From NCBI GenBank assembly GCA_947579605.1, contig OX388322.1, positions 11,594,001 through 11,658,000 of the forward strand: 64,000 nucleotides of DNA. Direction: 5' to 3'. This document shows positions 1 through 10,368 of this stretch, in pieces. The translations under genes were made by a program, and so were the position numbers. Source of the stretch: Athripsodes cinereus (lineage: Eukaryota; Arthropoda; Insecta; Trichoptera; Leptoceridae). How positions within the stretch are numbered: position 1 is the first letter of the stretch; every line of letters begins with the position of its first letter. The notes under the pieces are model-generated. The model was given only the letters and a program-made list of their open reading frames with translations, made no database searches and was not told the DNA's origin.

Positions 1-503
1 TTTACAATCAAAAGAAAATGGATTTTTATTTTACAACACTTATAAGTTTTGAAAACGGGATAATGAAAAATTATTCACTATAAATTAAACAAAGCACTCT
101 TTCGACACCACACTAAATACAAAATTGGTGGTCGGCCTTACTGCATAACTTTTTTACACAAATTTTTTAAGGCTTTTGCTTCTTATATGACACTGATAAT
201 TTAATGAAAAACAAGGTCTTGAATCTGGCCTGAAACTTATCAATTAAAGCAAAAAATATTTAGTACTTGTTTCAAGTAACTGTTCAATAAAGTACTTGTA
301 AAACCAAATAATTAGATTCTATTTTTTGATTATAATGGAGTTTTACAATACAAATACCAATAATATACAAACAACAACTAAGCAATTTAGATTTTCTTTA
401 AAATCTATCAAAAATGGTGCCAAACTATTGCTGTGGATAATTGCAATGTACATAATGTAATAAATAACTAATAGAATAATAGAACAAATATATATATACA
501 TAT
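1..503. other. AT-rich intergenic stretch, no gene seen
   Basis: No reading frame or recognisable repeat boundary is visible. The sequence is AT-rich with short homopolymer runs. It lies beyond the stop codon of the MULE-type gene on the minus strand and may hold its 3' untranslated region. Confidence 0.5.
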
Positions 504-2003
504 TTAAAAAACAATATTGTGTGTAATGCGACGTAGATAGTCCAAAATATCTGTATTTTGATTCCAGTCTGAGACAATTCGTCTTAACCTGGAATCGCTA
601 TCACGATATTTTCTTCTTTGTCGAGGAGGTTCAGCTCCACTCTCGTGTTGGTCCAGCTTTAAGTCTGTTAGGCTCTGCTCCCTTTTAACAGCATCTAAAA
701 ATTTCCAAATATTTGGATGGTTTCCGGAGATTTGGAATTGGAAACCTCGATGCCATCCCTCAATGCTGTTATTCGTTTTTGGTAGCCCATCCACAACCGT
801 TTGGAAACAATTCCACATACTGTGGCTGAATAATGGTGAGCGACGTCCAACACGATTGTCAGGCCTGCCTATCCATGTATCCTCAAAATAATCTATTATA
901 GATTGTGCTTCTTCGGGAAATACTCCTTGCACTTGCTCAAAACATTCTATTACTCTGGAGACAGGTACAAATGCGAGGGCAGGCAACAGTCGAATTTCCG
1001 ATGCAAAAATTACATCTGATTCATACCGTTGCTTTAACCCTTGCATTTGTACCTTTCTAAAAATGCATTGAGCAAAATGAAAGAAGCATCCTCTGTGAAC
1101 AACCTCTGGGAATACGTCACGCATGGCTTTAATCATACTTGGCTCATAGTCTGACAAAAATGTATGGGGCACCACACCCGGCCACAGTTGTTTTACTGTA
1201 TTTAACAATAAGCAATATGTGGTATGTGTTTTATTTGGGAGTAACGCATAAATTAGCGGTACCGAATTCTGCCCCTCCATCCCATGAATTGTGTATAGCT
1301 GTCCAAAGAGGTGTGGTACAGTATCAAAGGTACCATCACCATACCAGTGATTGCCACGACTTAAGGCTACTATATTCCTCCGAGTGCTAAAGATTATCAT
1401 TCTGTCATCGGTCATACCGAAATCAAACATCAGAAATTGCTCCATTCTCTCTGATAATTTATATTCTTCTGGCAGAATGATTTCTCTTGCACTGGAGGGA
1501 TTTGTTGGAGCGATGTCACTTTTTTGTCTTATATGGTGTATTGTCCTCTTGAGGCTCCCAATTGATGGTAAATTGGCTCCCACAACCTAAAAATAAATCA
1601 AATTATTTTCAATTACATTGCTTTGTGAGTTGAATACATGTTGTAAAAGATGCTATTGGTGGAACATTAATCATATGTGAAAACTAAATCTCCTACCTGA
1701 TTAATTGTTGCAACGGCTGAAGAAATTATAAATGTTGGTGGGTCACGGGTGCTCATCGCTTCCATCCTTATGGTTTGCATAATTTTTTGCCGCTCTACCT
1801 CTTCAGCTCTTGCTATATGGGTGTGTTCAAGGCAAACTTTGACCACTTCCTCCCTCTTGGTGACGATTCTTGCTCTGCATGATGATTTTTGGAAGTAATC
1901 ACACTTCCAATAAATACTTTCACCCACTGACTTGTCTAAATAAGTGGGATCGAAAAAGAAGTTTTCTATTCCCCTTCTCTCCAATTATATATTCGTACTC
2001 CAT
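504..2003 (-). pseudogene. FLYWCH zinc finger-MULE transposase-like gene, broken in exon 1
   Basis: Two minus-strand exons can be joined. Exon 1 runs from ATG 2003 to 1697 and exon 2 from 1586 to 504, with donor GTAGGA and acceptor TTTTTAG giving an in-frame junction. Exon 1 has a FLYWCH-type zinc finger (YWKCDYF, then CRARI, then a His pair in LEHTH). Exon 2, about 360 residues, is MULE transposase-like: an acidic YGDGTFD motif, then LSDYEPSM and the HRGCFFHFAQ block. Insect FLYWCH-MULE proteins of this kind are usually domesticated or decayed Mutator-like transposases. The ATG frame hits a stop about 80 bases in. The finger continues one frame over, so a 1-base shift lies near 1951-1960 beside a T/A run. 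That is either a real inactivating indel or a sequence error. The transposase exon itself is open to its stop. Terminal inverted repeats were not found. Confidence 0.75.
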
Positions 2004-2740
2004 TTTCTTCTGCTGCGTGAAAATTTGTAAAATAAAGCCGAATTTCGCGCTTTACGACGCCAGGACAGTGCTGCCATAGTCTAAGTTTAAACTTAAAATT
2101 CAGTAAAATAATATTTCAAAAAGACAATGTAAGAATAAAGGTACATGCAGTACCTATAATAAAATATTATTTGAAAAGTATAGTTATGTTTAATGTATTA
2201 ATACCGTATCATTCAAACAATTCTCATTATTTTTACTTTTGTAGGTACCAGTAAAAATATTTGTTTGCTCTTGGGTTTTTACTACTGGCAACAATAATGT
2301 CAAAGAAGGCAACAAAACCACACCAAATATCTTTGGACTAGATTAAGAAGTGCCAATGTAATTTTTCGTTATTTTGAAATAAAATTTACTATGTGCGTAA
2401 TTATCGTTATTACTCAACGAAATTCTAAAACTTGTATGTACCTAGTGATAGCTTTGTCACGTGGCAGTTATTTTGTCTTGCATTAGAGGTTTACAAAATA
2501 ATGTTTTAGTTTAACGTAAATGCCCTTTAACGTCGTTTCATATTCAAAATGAGCTATGTTCGAACATTTTTATTTACGCATACTCTTTAAAAACTGTCCA
2601 TTAGGGCATTAAAATTGTTGTCTGGACTTTTTGTTGGCATGCGATATTCTTTTTTTAAGTATTCAATTTGGATATTTGATACTAAGAATCACTTTATAAA
2701 ATGATTGAAATGCTATTATAAACAGTTTATTATCATTAAA
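2004..2740. other. Intergenic stretch upstream of the MULE-like gene
   Basis: AT-rich, with no supported gene. It would contain the promoter of the minus-strand FLYWCH-MULE gene, but no clear core element is visible. Confidence 0.4.
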
Positions 2741-3337
2741 GACCATTAAAGGATGACGTCACAGAAAAATCATTGAGGAGCATCAGGCATCCCATCCCAA
2801 CACAACAGACGAAATACAACACATTCACAGTGTTTACCAACTTGACCATAATTTATTATTCAATCGTTTAAAAACTAACGTAATATTAAATAACATGCTT
2901 TCAGTATAAGGTAATAAGGTACATATTTCTATAAAAGAAAAAAGCGTACCACGTAGAAGAAAAAGCTTAAGGATGTATCTCTTTCTTACTGCGTAGTTCT
3001 AAGTATGTGTGAAAAAGAGATGAAGTACCCTAGCACACGCTATCTCAGATAGGACATATTCAAAGAGCGTTGTATGCATGTATTAAATGTATTCAACTGT
3101 CAGTGTTTGTTTTGTTATTATTTTGTCGTGTGCTCAAATTACGTGGTAATATTAGGTGGAACGCCTAAAGTATACCTAATAATCAAAAAGTGTCGATTTT
3201 GTTATTATTTTGTCGTCTGACTTTCTTTTTTTTTCTCTTATGGCATAACATCCTACAAGGATGATTTGCGCAATCTGACTGTTTGCCCCTCAAGCAAAAG
3301 CAAATCCATAGACAAGACCACGTGACCTTTAATGGTC
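2741..3337. mobile_element. MITE family A, copy 1 (GACCATTAAAGG ends)
   Basis: The ends are inverted repeats: GACCATTAAAGG at 2741 and CCTTTAATGGTC at 3326-3337. The subterminal blocks ATGACGTCAC (left) and CACGTGGTC (right) are shared with copies at 8228-8500 and 36664-37369. Copy 1 carries about 330 extra bases (roughly 2812-3141) absent from the 273-bp copy at 8228; part of the extra stretch repeats the TTGTTATTATTTTGTCGT block. It has no coding capacity and is a non-autonomous DNA element. Confidence 0.8.
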
Positions 3338-3394
3338 TATTGTAAAAACATTTATAAATTTACATACCCCATTTTGAATATACAACGACGATAA

Positions 3395-3866
3395 AGTAGC
3401 ATTCACATTGCTTCACTTTGGATGATCATCCAGAGTGTCAGGGTCAAACCTGTTCATCGAAAGTGAACACGTCTGTTCACATTTGTTCATCCTATGCTTT
3501 CACTGCCATGTCTACTTTCTCACTCATGTTGTATGTAGTTTGACGTATTTTCGTATAAAAATAATTAAACAAATTCAAAAATGAAAAATAACACTTAAAA
3601 TAAATTAATATAGCTCTCGACTACATAATAATTTTGTACATGATTCTGACATTCAATACAAATTCATAGAGAATAAAACAAATAATAAGATGAAACTTGT
3701 TTATGGTCGTTTCAGTGAAAGGACCTTTCATCAAAATTATGACGAGTGGTAATCTCTTTCCTCCGTCATCGCTAGTGATCACTAGCGATGAAACGTCCGT
3801 TCACACTTGTTCATCTTGGAGGATCATCCGGAGTGATCACTGAAAGTGAACGTATGTGAACGACCC
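3395..3866. mobile_element. MITE family B (TTAA target), copy 1
   Basis: One end starts GTAGCATTCACATTG and the other ends GTGAACGACCC next to TTAA. The interior holds a perfect 26-bp palindrome, in which TCATCGCTAGTGA is followed by its reverse complement. Related copies lie at 9279-9705 (opposite orientation) and 45330-45789, and partial copies at 4831-5763 and 20259-20340. Flanking TTAA at the best-kept copy suggests piggyBac-type integration. No protein is encoded. Confidence 0.8.
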
Positions 3867-4300
3867 TTAAGCAACTTATAAAATATATCCAATACATATT
3901 ATTAAATTGTGACAGATGTTGACGCACAGCTGCCTCTCTTCAACTCTATTAGTTTACGATATTAGATTTTAAAGCAGACATTTTATAAATTAAAAATAAA
4001 ATATTTTCCACTATATTGATACTTAACGAGAGCGAGAGAGAGAGATTGTCAATCTACCCTAACACCAACATAGAGAACAATTTTGATTAGGTATATAGTA
4101 AAGCCCTCAATATGTAATAGCCTCAATTTTTCTGAACGCACATATATGACATTTGCTCCTTATGAACTCGTCCTCAGTTGGATGATGTATGGCTGGAGTT
4201 TTATACTCAGAAACGTCATATAATCTTGTGAATAATAATATGACCTGCTTCTAAAGATCAAAATAAAATGAATTTAGATTAATATAAAATAATTCGAAGA
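3867..4300. other. Intergenic AT-rich stretch
   Basis: No gene is seen. It contains a short GAGA-rich run near 4028-4045. Confidence 0.4.
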
Positions 4301-4812
4301 ATAGGGTTTTCTAACAAATGTTAGTCGAACAATTCACTTTCCATTAATTGTTATTCGAATAATTGATAGTCGAACAAATGTTATTCGAAGATTTGCTAAT
4401 TCGAATAATTATTTTTTCAAACAACTGTAAATTCGAACAATTGTATTTCGAAGAATTTTCATGTAATCATTATAAATATAGGTATTTAAATTATTTTTCC
4501 AAACGTTTGACACTATTTAAATAAATCGATTGAGTCGTATTATATAATATTTACTTCGCTAAGCGAGTCACTTTTCGCCGAAAATAGGAGCAAAATTATC
4601 TGTTTTGATAATAAAAATTCGAAGAATTGTGTTTCGAATAATTGTTGTTACCAATATAACGTATGAAAATTCGAACAATTGTGTTTTCTGATAATTGTGG
4701 ATTCGAATAATTGCCATTCGAATAATTGTCATTCGAAAAAAAGTGAATTCGTACAAATGTTTTTTCGAAGAATTGTCAATTCGAATAATTGTGATTCGAA
4801 TAATTTTCCTGT
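4301..4812. repeat. Irregular array of TTCGAATAATTG-like motifs
   Basis: About twenty variants of a 12-base motif (TTCGAA, then T, C or G, then AATTG) recur at irregular 15-35 base spacing. They form two clusters, 4301-4465 and 4615-4812. The core TTCGAA is palindromic. The array abuts the internal break of a TTAA-target MITE copy at about 4830, so it replaces or was inserted into the left part of that element. The short reading frames here, with Ile/Arg/Asn-rich periodic translations, are by-products of the repeat. Confidence 0.7.
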
Positions 4813-4830
4813 CACCCAAAAGGATTATGC

Positions 4831-5763
4831 AGTCGAGAGTTATATTAATTTATTTTATGTGTTATTTTTCATTTTTGAATTTGTTTAATTATTTTTGTAC
4901 GAAAATATGTTAAACTACGTACAACATGAGTGAGAGTGTTGACATGGCAGTGAAAGCATAGGATGAACAAGTGTGAATAGACGTGTTCACTAGTATTGGT
5001 AAATCCAGTTCTTTTTCAGTAATCGGTACTTGAGACATCGTTCTTCAAAACAATTCGTTCTTAGTATTCGTTCTCGTTCGTGGAATTTGTCACGCGATTT
5101 TCATCTTAGTCTCTTTGAAAATAAAGTATTTTAAAGGCCTTTTTCCCAAAAGACGACACGAAGATTTAAATCCTTAAATCTCGTTTGTGATATATGTCAC
5201 GCGATTTTAAACCTTAGTCTCTTTGTAAATAGAGTATTCTAATGGTATTTTTACCAAAACAACTTCACAAAGATTTAAATCTTTGAATCATGTTTGTTAC
5301 ATTTGACACGCGATATAAAACCTTAATTCCTTTAAAAATAGAATACTCCAATGGCGTTTTTCCAAAATAATAACACGTAGATTTAAATCCAAGAATCTCG
5401 TTCTCTACGTTTGACACGCAATATGAAACCTTAGTATCTTTGAAAATAGAGTATCTTAAGGTTTTTTTTCCAAAAAAAAACACACACGAAGATTTAAATC
5501 TCGTTCGTGACTTTATTTGCCACGCGATGTTAAACCTTAGTTTCTTTGAAAATATAGTACTTTAATGTAATTTTTCCCAAAAGAACGAAAAAGACCGAAC
5601 AGATTTGGCATTGAGGATTTAGTTCTTCGAGTTAAGTTGAAGAACGAATACATAAAAACGAATACTCAGATTCTGAACAATACTAGTGTTCACTTTCGAT
5701 GAACAGGTTTGACCCTGACACTCTGGATGATCATCCAAAGTGAAGCAATGTGAATGCTACTGA
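4831..5763. mobile_element. MITE family B copy 2, truncated and interrupted
   Basis: The right two-thirds of the family (compare 9473-9705) is present at 4831-4990 and 5686-5763, split by a 695-bp insertion. The left part is missing where the TTCGAATAATTG array begins. The break duplicates GTGTTCAC at 4983-4990 and 5686-5693, so the inserted element is younger than this copy. Confidence 0.8.
4991..5685. mobile_element. hAT-like MITE family C, copy 1 (695 bp)
   Basis: The ends are TAGTATTG and CAATACTA, flanked by perfect 8-bp duplications GTGTTCAC, which is the hAT signature. The interior is five tandem units of about 107 bp. Their CACGCGAT or CACGCAAT starts fall near 5091, 5198, 5307, 5415 and 5521, and units carry a TTTAAAT block and a CTTAGTCTCTTTGAAAATA-like block. 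A second copy of the same 695-bp length, inverted, is at 30434-31128. No transposase is encoded. Confidence 0.88.
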
Positions 5764-5782
5764 AGATACTTCACACTTTTCA

Positions 5783-5931
5783 CTAATCGACTGATAATGG
5801 ATTCGAGTCTCCGAATACTAGTACGCGAAGTTAATAGAAGTCATTTGGAAGTTAATTATATATTGTGTTTTTTTATTTTTCAATTTTATCTTGAAATAGA
5901 CTTCCAACAAGTACCTTCGGTCAATAGCATC
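5783..5931 (+). repeat. Hammerhead-like repeat family D, copy A (degenerate)
   Basis: It matches the repeats at 26588-26745 (minus) and 27482-27580 (plus), from ACTAATCG through the hairpin GAGTCTCC, the palindrome TACTAGTA and AAGTCATTTGGAAGTTAA, to CAAGTACCTTCGGTC. The core reads CTGATAA instead of CTGATGA and the stem II hairpin is damaged, so a ribozyme here would be dead. Confidence 0.65.
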
Positions 5932-6049
5932 AAGAGATACTTAACATTTTCAATTTAGCGATAAGATATACCACCCATCCTGAATATATTATAATATTGT
6001 TGGTTTATATTATAAAGAGAATGACCTGTATACTCATTATATGCAGTTA

Positions 6050-6430
6050 GTCTACTGGGTAAATTCCAGATAATATGAATGCAACAAAATTAAGTTTATG
6101 AACTTTCTACTTATATTCGCATAATTATATTGTTTTTCACCCAAAAAGTGAATATCCATTTAAATTTTTGCCGATTTCTTTAACTCAAAATTAATTGTTT
6201 GCATTTTGAGTACCTACTTAATGTTGTAGCACAAAATAACACCAGTCCTAACTTAACGTATCCTACAGTCAGTCATATGTAAAAAATTAAGTAGGTATAA
6301 TTATGATTCATGAATACCGCAAATAGCTCCATAGCTCATTTTATGGTAAGTAAAATCCACAAAATTCTAACAGATTCTTATTCTCCAGGTCAAATACTAC
6401 ATACTTACATAAAAATAGTTCAAAATAATT
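6050..6430 (+). repeat. Dispersed repeat family E, copy 1
   Basis: It shares blocks with 33010-33150 (plus) and 40650-40870 (minus). These include an ATTAATT..TTTGCATTTT block, AAAATAACAC and TTCTTATTCTCCAGG. The 5' part also resembles 32040-32080 (CAGATAA, then ATTAAATTTATGAAC). The boundaries are not resolved and nothing is coded. Confidence 0.5.
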
Positions 6431-6910
6431 GACGGTTTTAGATACGTTCGTGTTGTCCTAAATAAATCCCTCTACTGGTTACCCCAGTTGTGGAGAAAGT
6501 ATGATGATGTAGATATTTTCGGTAGACAATACAATAATTGATCAGTCTTGATAATAAAACTACTAACGCACATGGAATTAAACTACGTGAGTGGCCAGGG
6601 TTTAAACACAAACTAATTAAAGTAGGCATGCATCACAAAATTCACAAATACTCCGAAAGTAAAACAAAAAAATGTATAAACGCAAACTCACAGTACTAAA
6701 CCGAAAACTACTCAGAAACAATATCTCAAGTGTGACCAAGGACTCATAAATATAAAGCAATCAATCAGGATTATCAGCAAAGCTAAAGAAAACTCCTCAA
6801 TAATATGTGCTCGTCAACCACCAAACAAAGAGGTATCAGGAAAGGAAATGATTGGATGACACTTGAAATTATGAAAATAATAGTTGTAAATAAAAAAATA
6901 AAAAAAAAAC
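6431..6910. other. Intergenic, no gene seen
   Basis: No supported feature. It ends in an A-rich run that abuts the SINE. Confidence 0.35.
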
Positions 6911-7087
6911 AGTTCGTCGGTAGCCTGGAGGTAGAGTCTCGGCCTCTTGAACAAGGGGTCTGCGGTTCGATCCCAGGTGCCGGCAAACTCCCCTTACACG
7001 ACACAAGCTTTTAGCTTACTGTGGAAGGTGTATAAAGTTGTATTTGGGTTTATAACAAAACCCAGATATATCTTTTAAAAAAAAAAA
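6911..7087 (+). mobile_element. tRNA-derived SINE, copy 1
   Basis: The head reads like a tRNA. A D-arm/A-box region TAGCCTGGAGGTAGAG is followed by an anticodon-like hairpin and a clear B box, GGTTCGATCCC. A non-tRNA body and an A-rich tail starting near 7075 follow. The second copy at about 10210-10368 on the other strand matches both the head and the body (TTATAACAAAA near the tail). This is a retroposon, not a functional tRNA gene, because the acceptor stem does not pair. Confidence 0.8.
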
Positions 7088-7258
7088 ATAGATTTGTACA
7101 AAAAACTGTGCTCATTCAAATTAACAACCCAGAGGATGGAAACAAGAAGGAATACATCAAATATTCACAAAATAAAAAAAATAGCTCAATTATAACTGAC
7201 TACTAACTCCGGCATACAACACAAGACTTAATAACTAAATAAACTCTCCCGACAATGA

Positions 7259-7420
7259 ATGGAAGGCAATATTGATTTTATATTCTTCCCTAAGAATTAT
7301 AACATTCTGCCAGACTGGCTGAAGACCTGCAAAAGTCTTCACACTTTTAAGAGGGCTGTGAAGAAGTTTTCGAAGACCCTAAAACTAAGAGACTTCATCA
7401 GTAGGTCCAGATTAGAATAA
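7259..7420 (+). pseudogene. C-terminal remnant of a non-LTR retrotransposon polymerase
   Basis: One frame reads FFPKNYNILPDWLKTCKSLH, then TFKRAVKKF, and stops at TAA 7418-7420. This resembles the C-terminal end of CR1/Jockey-type LINE polymerases, where a P-x-W-L..S..TFK block is common. No upstream reverse transcriptase is left. It is a short dead fragment. Confidence 0.5.
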
Positions 7421-8227
7421 TAAATTATCTCACTTCCCTCATACAAGTGGTTGAAAGCTGCTGACTGGGGAGTCAAAGAAACAAATTGCATACATTTTTT
7501 CGAAATAAAATGATTTGTAGTGTTGTGATTGTAATAACGATAATGTTTTTGTAAAAGGCATGAGTCCTTTATTATTTTCTATGATTATATTTTATAATAT
7601 TATTGTCTAATAAATAAAAATCATTTTCCGAATGTGGTGGAAATATTTTTTCTAGAATGAATTCAAATTATTCTATTATATTTCAGTGAGTAGGGGAGTT
7701 AGAGAAAAAAGGAGCAAAACAATTCAAACACGTAAAATGTATAAAGATATGTTTTATTTTTAATAAAATGAATCTGATTTTTTTAATAAAAACATACACT
7801 TATAAACTAAGTTCAACAATGAATCGTAAAATATGAATATGCGCAAATGGGCAGTTAAGTTTTTAACTCCATTTTAATGTTACTAATAACAAATATCCTT
7901 GGACTGTTTGATGCATTCTGCTATCTTCGAAGTAGAAATGGAAGAATATCGCAAGTCAGAAATTCACACTGTGTGAATAATATAATATTCTAGCTGTATG
8001 TATGAAAGGTAATGTAATATGTATTTAGTTTTTGACCATTATATTGTTATCTGGTATCACGTATCTGTACCTGAGAGCCATTAAGACTTAAGTGCATTTT
8101 TGTCAAAAATGCCAAAGTTACGAAAAATGCTAAAAAAACACATTAGTCATGAGTCTTAAGTACAGAAATGCGTAGGGTCTATGTAATAAGCTGTGTATAC
8201 TATATACAGCTTATTACTAGTAAAATA
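7421..8227. other. Intergenic, no gene seen
   Basis: AT-rich. The possible 3' tail of the LINE remnant ends near 7620 (AATAAATAAAAATC). No further feature is supported. Confidence 0.4.
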
Positions 8228-8500
8228 GACCATTAAAGGTCACGTGGTCTTGTCTATGGATTTGCTTTTGCTTGGGGGGCAAACAGTCAGATTGCGCAAA
8301 TCATCCTTGTAGGATGATATGCCATAAGAGAAAAAAAAGAAAGTCAGACGACAAAATAATAACAAAATCGATACTGACAGTTTTTTTGATTATTAGGTAT
8401 TCTTTAGGCGTTCCATCTAATATTACACCGTAATCGTCTGTTGTGTTGGGATGCCTGATGCCCCTCAATGATTTTTCTGTGACGTCATCCTTTAATGGTC
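8228..8500. mobile_element. MITE family A, copy 2 (273 bp)
   Basis: This is the compact copy, in the opposite orientation to the one at 2741. GACCATTAAAGGTCACG starts it and GACGTCATCCTTTAATGGTC ends it. The interior (GGGGCAAACAGTCAGATTGC, then ATCATCCTTGTAGGATGAT) matches copy 1 nearly base for base. Confidence 0.85.
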
Positions 8501-8827
8501 TATATTGAGATTTTTTCTATTAAAAAATTGAATTTGAAAATGGCACTTAAGACTAAATGGCTCTCAGGTACAGGTATGTATTGTAAAATCGTCTATTACC
8601 AATAATATAAAATATTTGTTTCACAGTAGGCAATCAGAAATAGATGCACCGCTTAAGGCCCCTCTTCAAAATTATATATGTTGTGAATACGTGTGTGTCA
8701 TTCTAGGTGAGATTTTCCACCAAGGGTAAATTAAAGGAGTATTCATTTTTAAGTGGGTTTTGCAGAGGGAAGTCCATAAGGTCAACCTCAAACCCACTAT
8801 TTGATAAAAAAAACTCTTGCTCTAAAC
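8501..8827. other. Short intergenic stretch
   Basis: No supported gene. A 66-codon open frame (8707-8907) runs into the hAT MITE and has no recognisable content. Confidence 0.35.
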
Positions 8828-9011
8828 CAGTGTTTCCCAACCTTCTTTATGCCATACCCCACCGAAGTCTTTTCAAAAGTCATATGCCCCACCGGCCTCT
8901 TTTTTAATTAAACAGTTAGTATTTTCAATAATATATATGGCAGCGCAGTGCCCCACCTCTGAGGCGTGACGCTCCACCGGTGGGACGTACGCCCCACCTT
9001 GGGAAACACTG
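8828..9011. mobile_element. Short hAT MITE (184 bp)
   Basis: Terminal inverted repeats CAGTGTTTCCCAA and TTGGGAAACACTG are flanked by 8-bp duplications CTCTAAAC and CTCTAGAC (one mismatch). This end sequence is typical of hAT elements. Internal CCCCACC blocks are repeated in inverted form. Non-coding. Confidence 0.88.
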
Positions 9012-9278
9012 CTCTAGACTGACTGGATGACATGAGAACTGGGGTTCTTGAAACATCCAGGGGTAAGTGGTGGGAACCCCTCCATTAATGTCTGTTTCCA
9101 AAACATTATAAAATAAAACAAATTCCCATGTGAGTTAATACAATAATGAATCTAGACAATGTTTGGTATAAATTAAGTATGCCCACACTGCCTTATTCTT
9201 AAATAAACTTTTAATTTGTATTAATCCACTATGAATATTACTCTCAACTTACTGAAGTTTGCACTTCATTGCTTTCTA

Positions 9279-9705
9279 AAGGGGCGTTCACATTTGTTCA
9301 CTTTCAGTGATCACTCCGGATGATCCTCCAAGATGAACAGGTGCGAACAGGCGTTTCATCGCTAGTGATCACTAGCGATGACGGAGGAAAGAGATTATCA
9401 CTCGTCATAATTTTGATGAAAGGTCCTTTCACTGAAACGACCATAAGAATGTCAGAATCATGAACAAAATTATTATGCAGTCGAGAGCTATATTAATCTA
9501 TTTTAAGTGTTATTTTTCATTTTTGAATTTGTTTAATTATTTTTATACGAAAATACGTCAAACTACATACAACATGAGTGAGAGTGTTGACATGGCAGTG
9601 AAAGCATAGGATGAACAAGTGTGAACAGACGTGTTCACTTTCGATGAACAGGTTTGACCCTGACACTCTGGATGATCATCCAAAGTGAAGCAATGTGAAT
9701 GCTAC
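9279..9705. mobile_element. MITE family B (TTAA target), copy 3
   Basis: A full-length copy, inverted relative to 3395-3866. It starts AAAGGGGCGTTCACATTTG and ends AATGTGAATGCTAC next to TTAA at 9706-9709. The left TTAA has mutated (CTAA). It contains the same 26-bp palindrome near 9357-9382. Confidence 0.82.
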
Positions 9706-9883
9706 TTAACCTAATTGACAATTTCATTGAGTTTGTCTTATGCAATATAGAATTGCTTTGTTTAATAGCAATATTTGTGACCTAACTCACATTCACATAA
9801 AAAAATAAACAATACATCCACCATCAAATGTATTGTTCTAACTAAAGGTTATAAAATTTGTTATATCTGTTTACAAACATAAT

Positions 9884-10089
9884 TCACTGTGTCGGTGTTT
9901 AGGTAGTAGAATTCCATATCGAAAAAATAAAACAGGTGTTTTATTCTACTAAAGATTTTATTTTGTGAGAGACGTCTTTCGTCTTATTAGGACATTGTCA
10001 ATCGATTGACAATGTCCTAATAAGACGAAAGACGTCTCTCACAAAATAAAATCTTTAGTAGAATAAAACACCTGTTTTATTTTTTTCGA
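9884..10089. mobile_element. Foldback element family F, copy 1, with ~170-bp palindrome
   Basis: It is flanked by perfect 12-bp duplications TACAAACATAAT at 9872-9883 and 10090-10101. A unique head (TCACTGTGTCGGTGTTT, then AGGTAGTAGAATTCCATAT) leads into an inverted repeat centred at 10003/10004 (GTCAATCGATTGAC). It pairs without mismatch over 9922-10085 and, with a 1-base bulge, over 9918-10090. A relative is at 42419-42552. No protein is encoded. The target duplication is too long for most DNA transposons and suits LINE-driven insertion. Confidence 0.85.
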
Positions 10090-10209
10090 TACAAACATAA
10101 TGTCTAGAAACATAATAGTTTATTTAGATCAACTTTTTATAACACTTAAATATTCTCTTTTCATTTACATAATTGTTTGTAACACTACAAAACTGTAAAA
10201 GTAAAATGA

Positions 10210-10368
10210 AATATTAAAAAAGAATATCTGACTTTTTGTTATAAGCCCAAAAACAACCTTATTCACCTTTTACGTCGTGAAAGAGGAGTTTGCCAGAACC
10301 TAGAATTGAACCGAGCACCTCTTGTGCACGAGGCCGAGACTCTTCCTCCAGGCCACTGACAAACTCGA
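10210..10368 (-). mobile_element. tRNA-derived SINE, copy 2
   Basis: Reading the minus strand, a GGCCTGGAGGAAGAGTCTCG A-box region and a CGGTTCAATTC B box match the SINE at 6911-7087. The body has the same TTATAACAAAA motif before a T/A-rich tail. The copies differ at many positions, so the family is not very recent. Confidence 0.75.

Noticed and set aside
4568..4888. Ile/Asn/Arg-periodic short proteins on both strands
   Set aside because: They are translations of the TTCGAATAATTG repeat array, not genes.
5265..5483. Paired 66-72 codon frames starting in the 695-bp hAT MITE copies (also at 30596-30796)
   Set aside because: They arise because the tandem ~107-bp units stay open in one frame. 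They repeat the same peptide and resemble no transposase.
6911..6985. Possible tRNA gene (A and B boxes present)
   Set aside because: No acceptor-stem pairing, an A-rich tail follows, and a second diverged copy with the same non-tRNA body exists at 10210-10368. It is a SINE.
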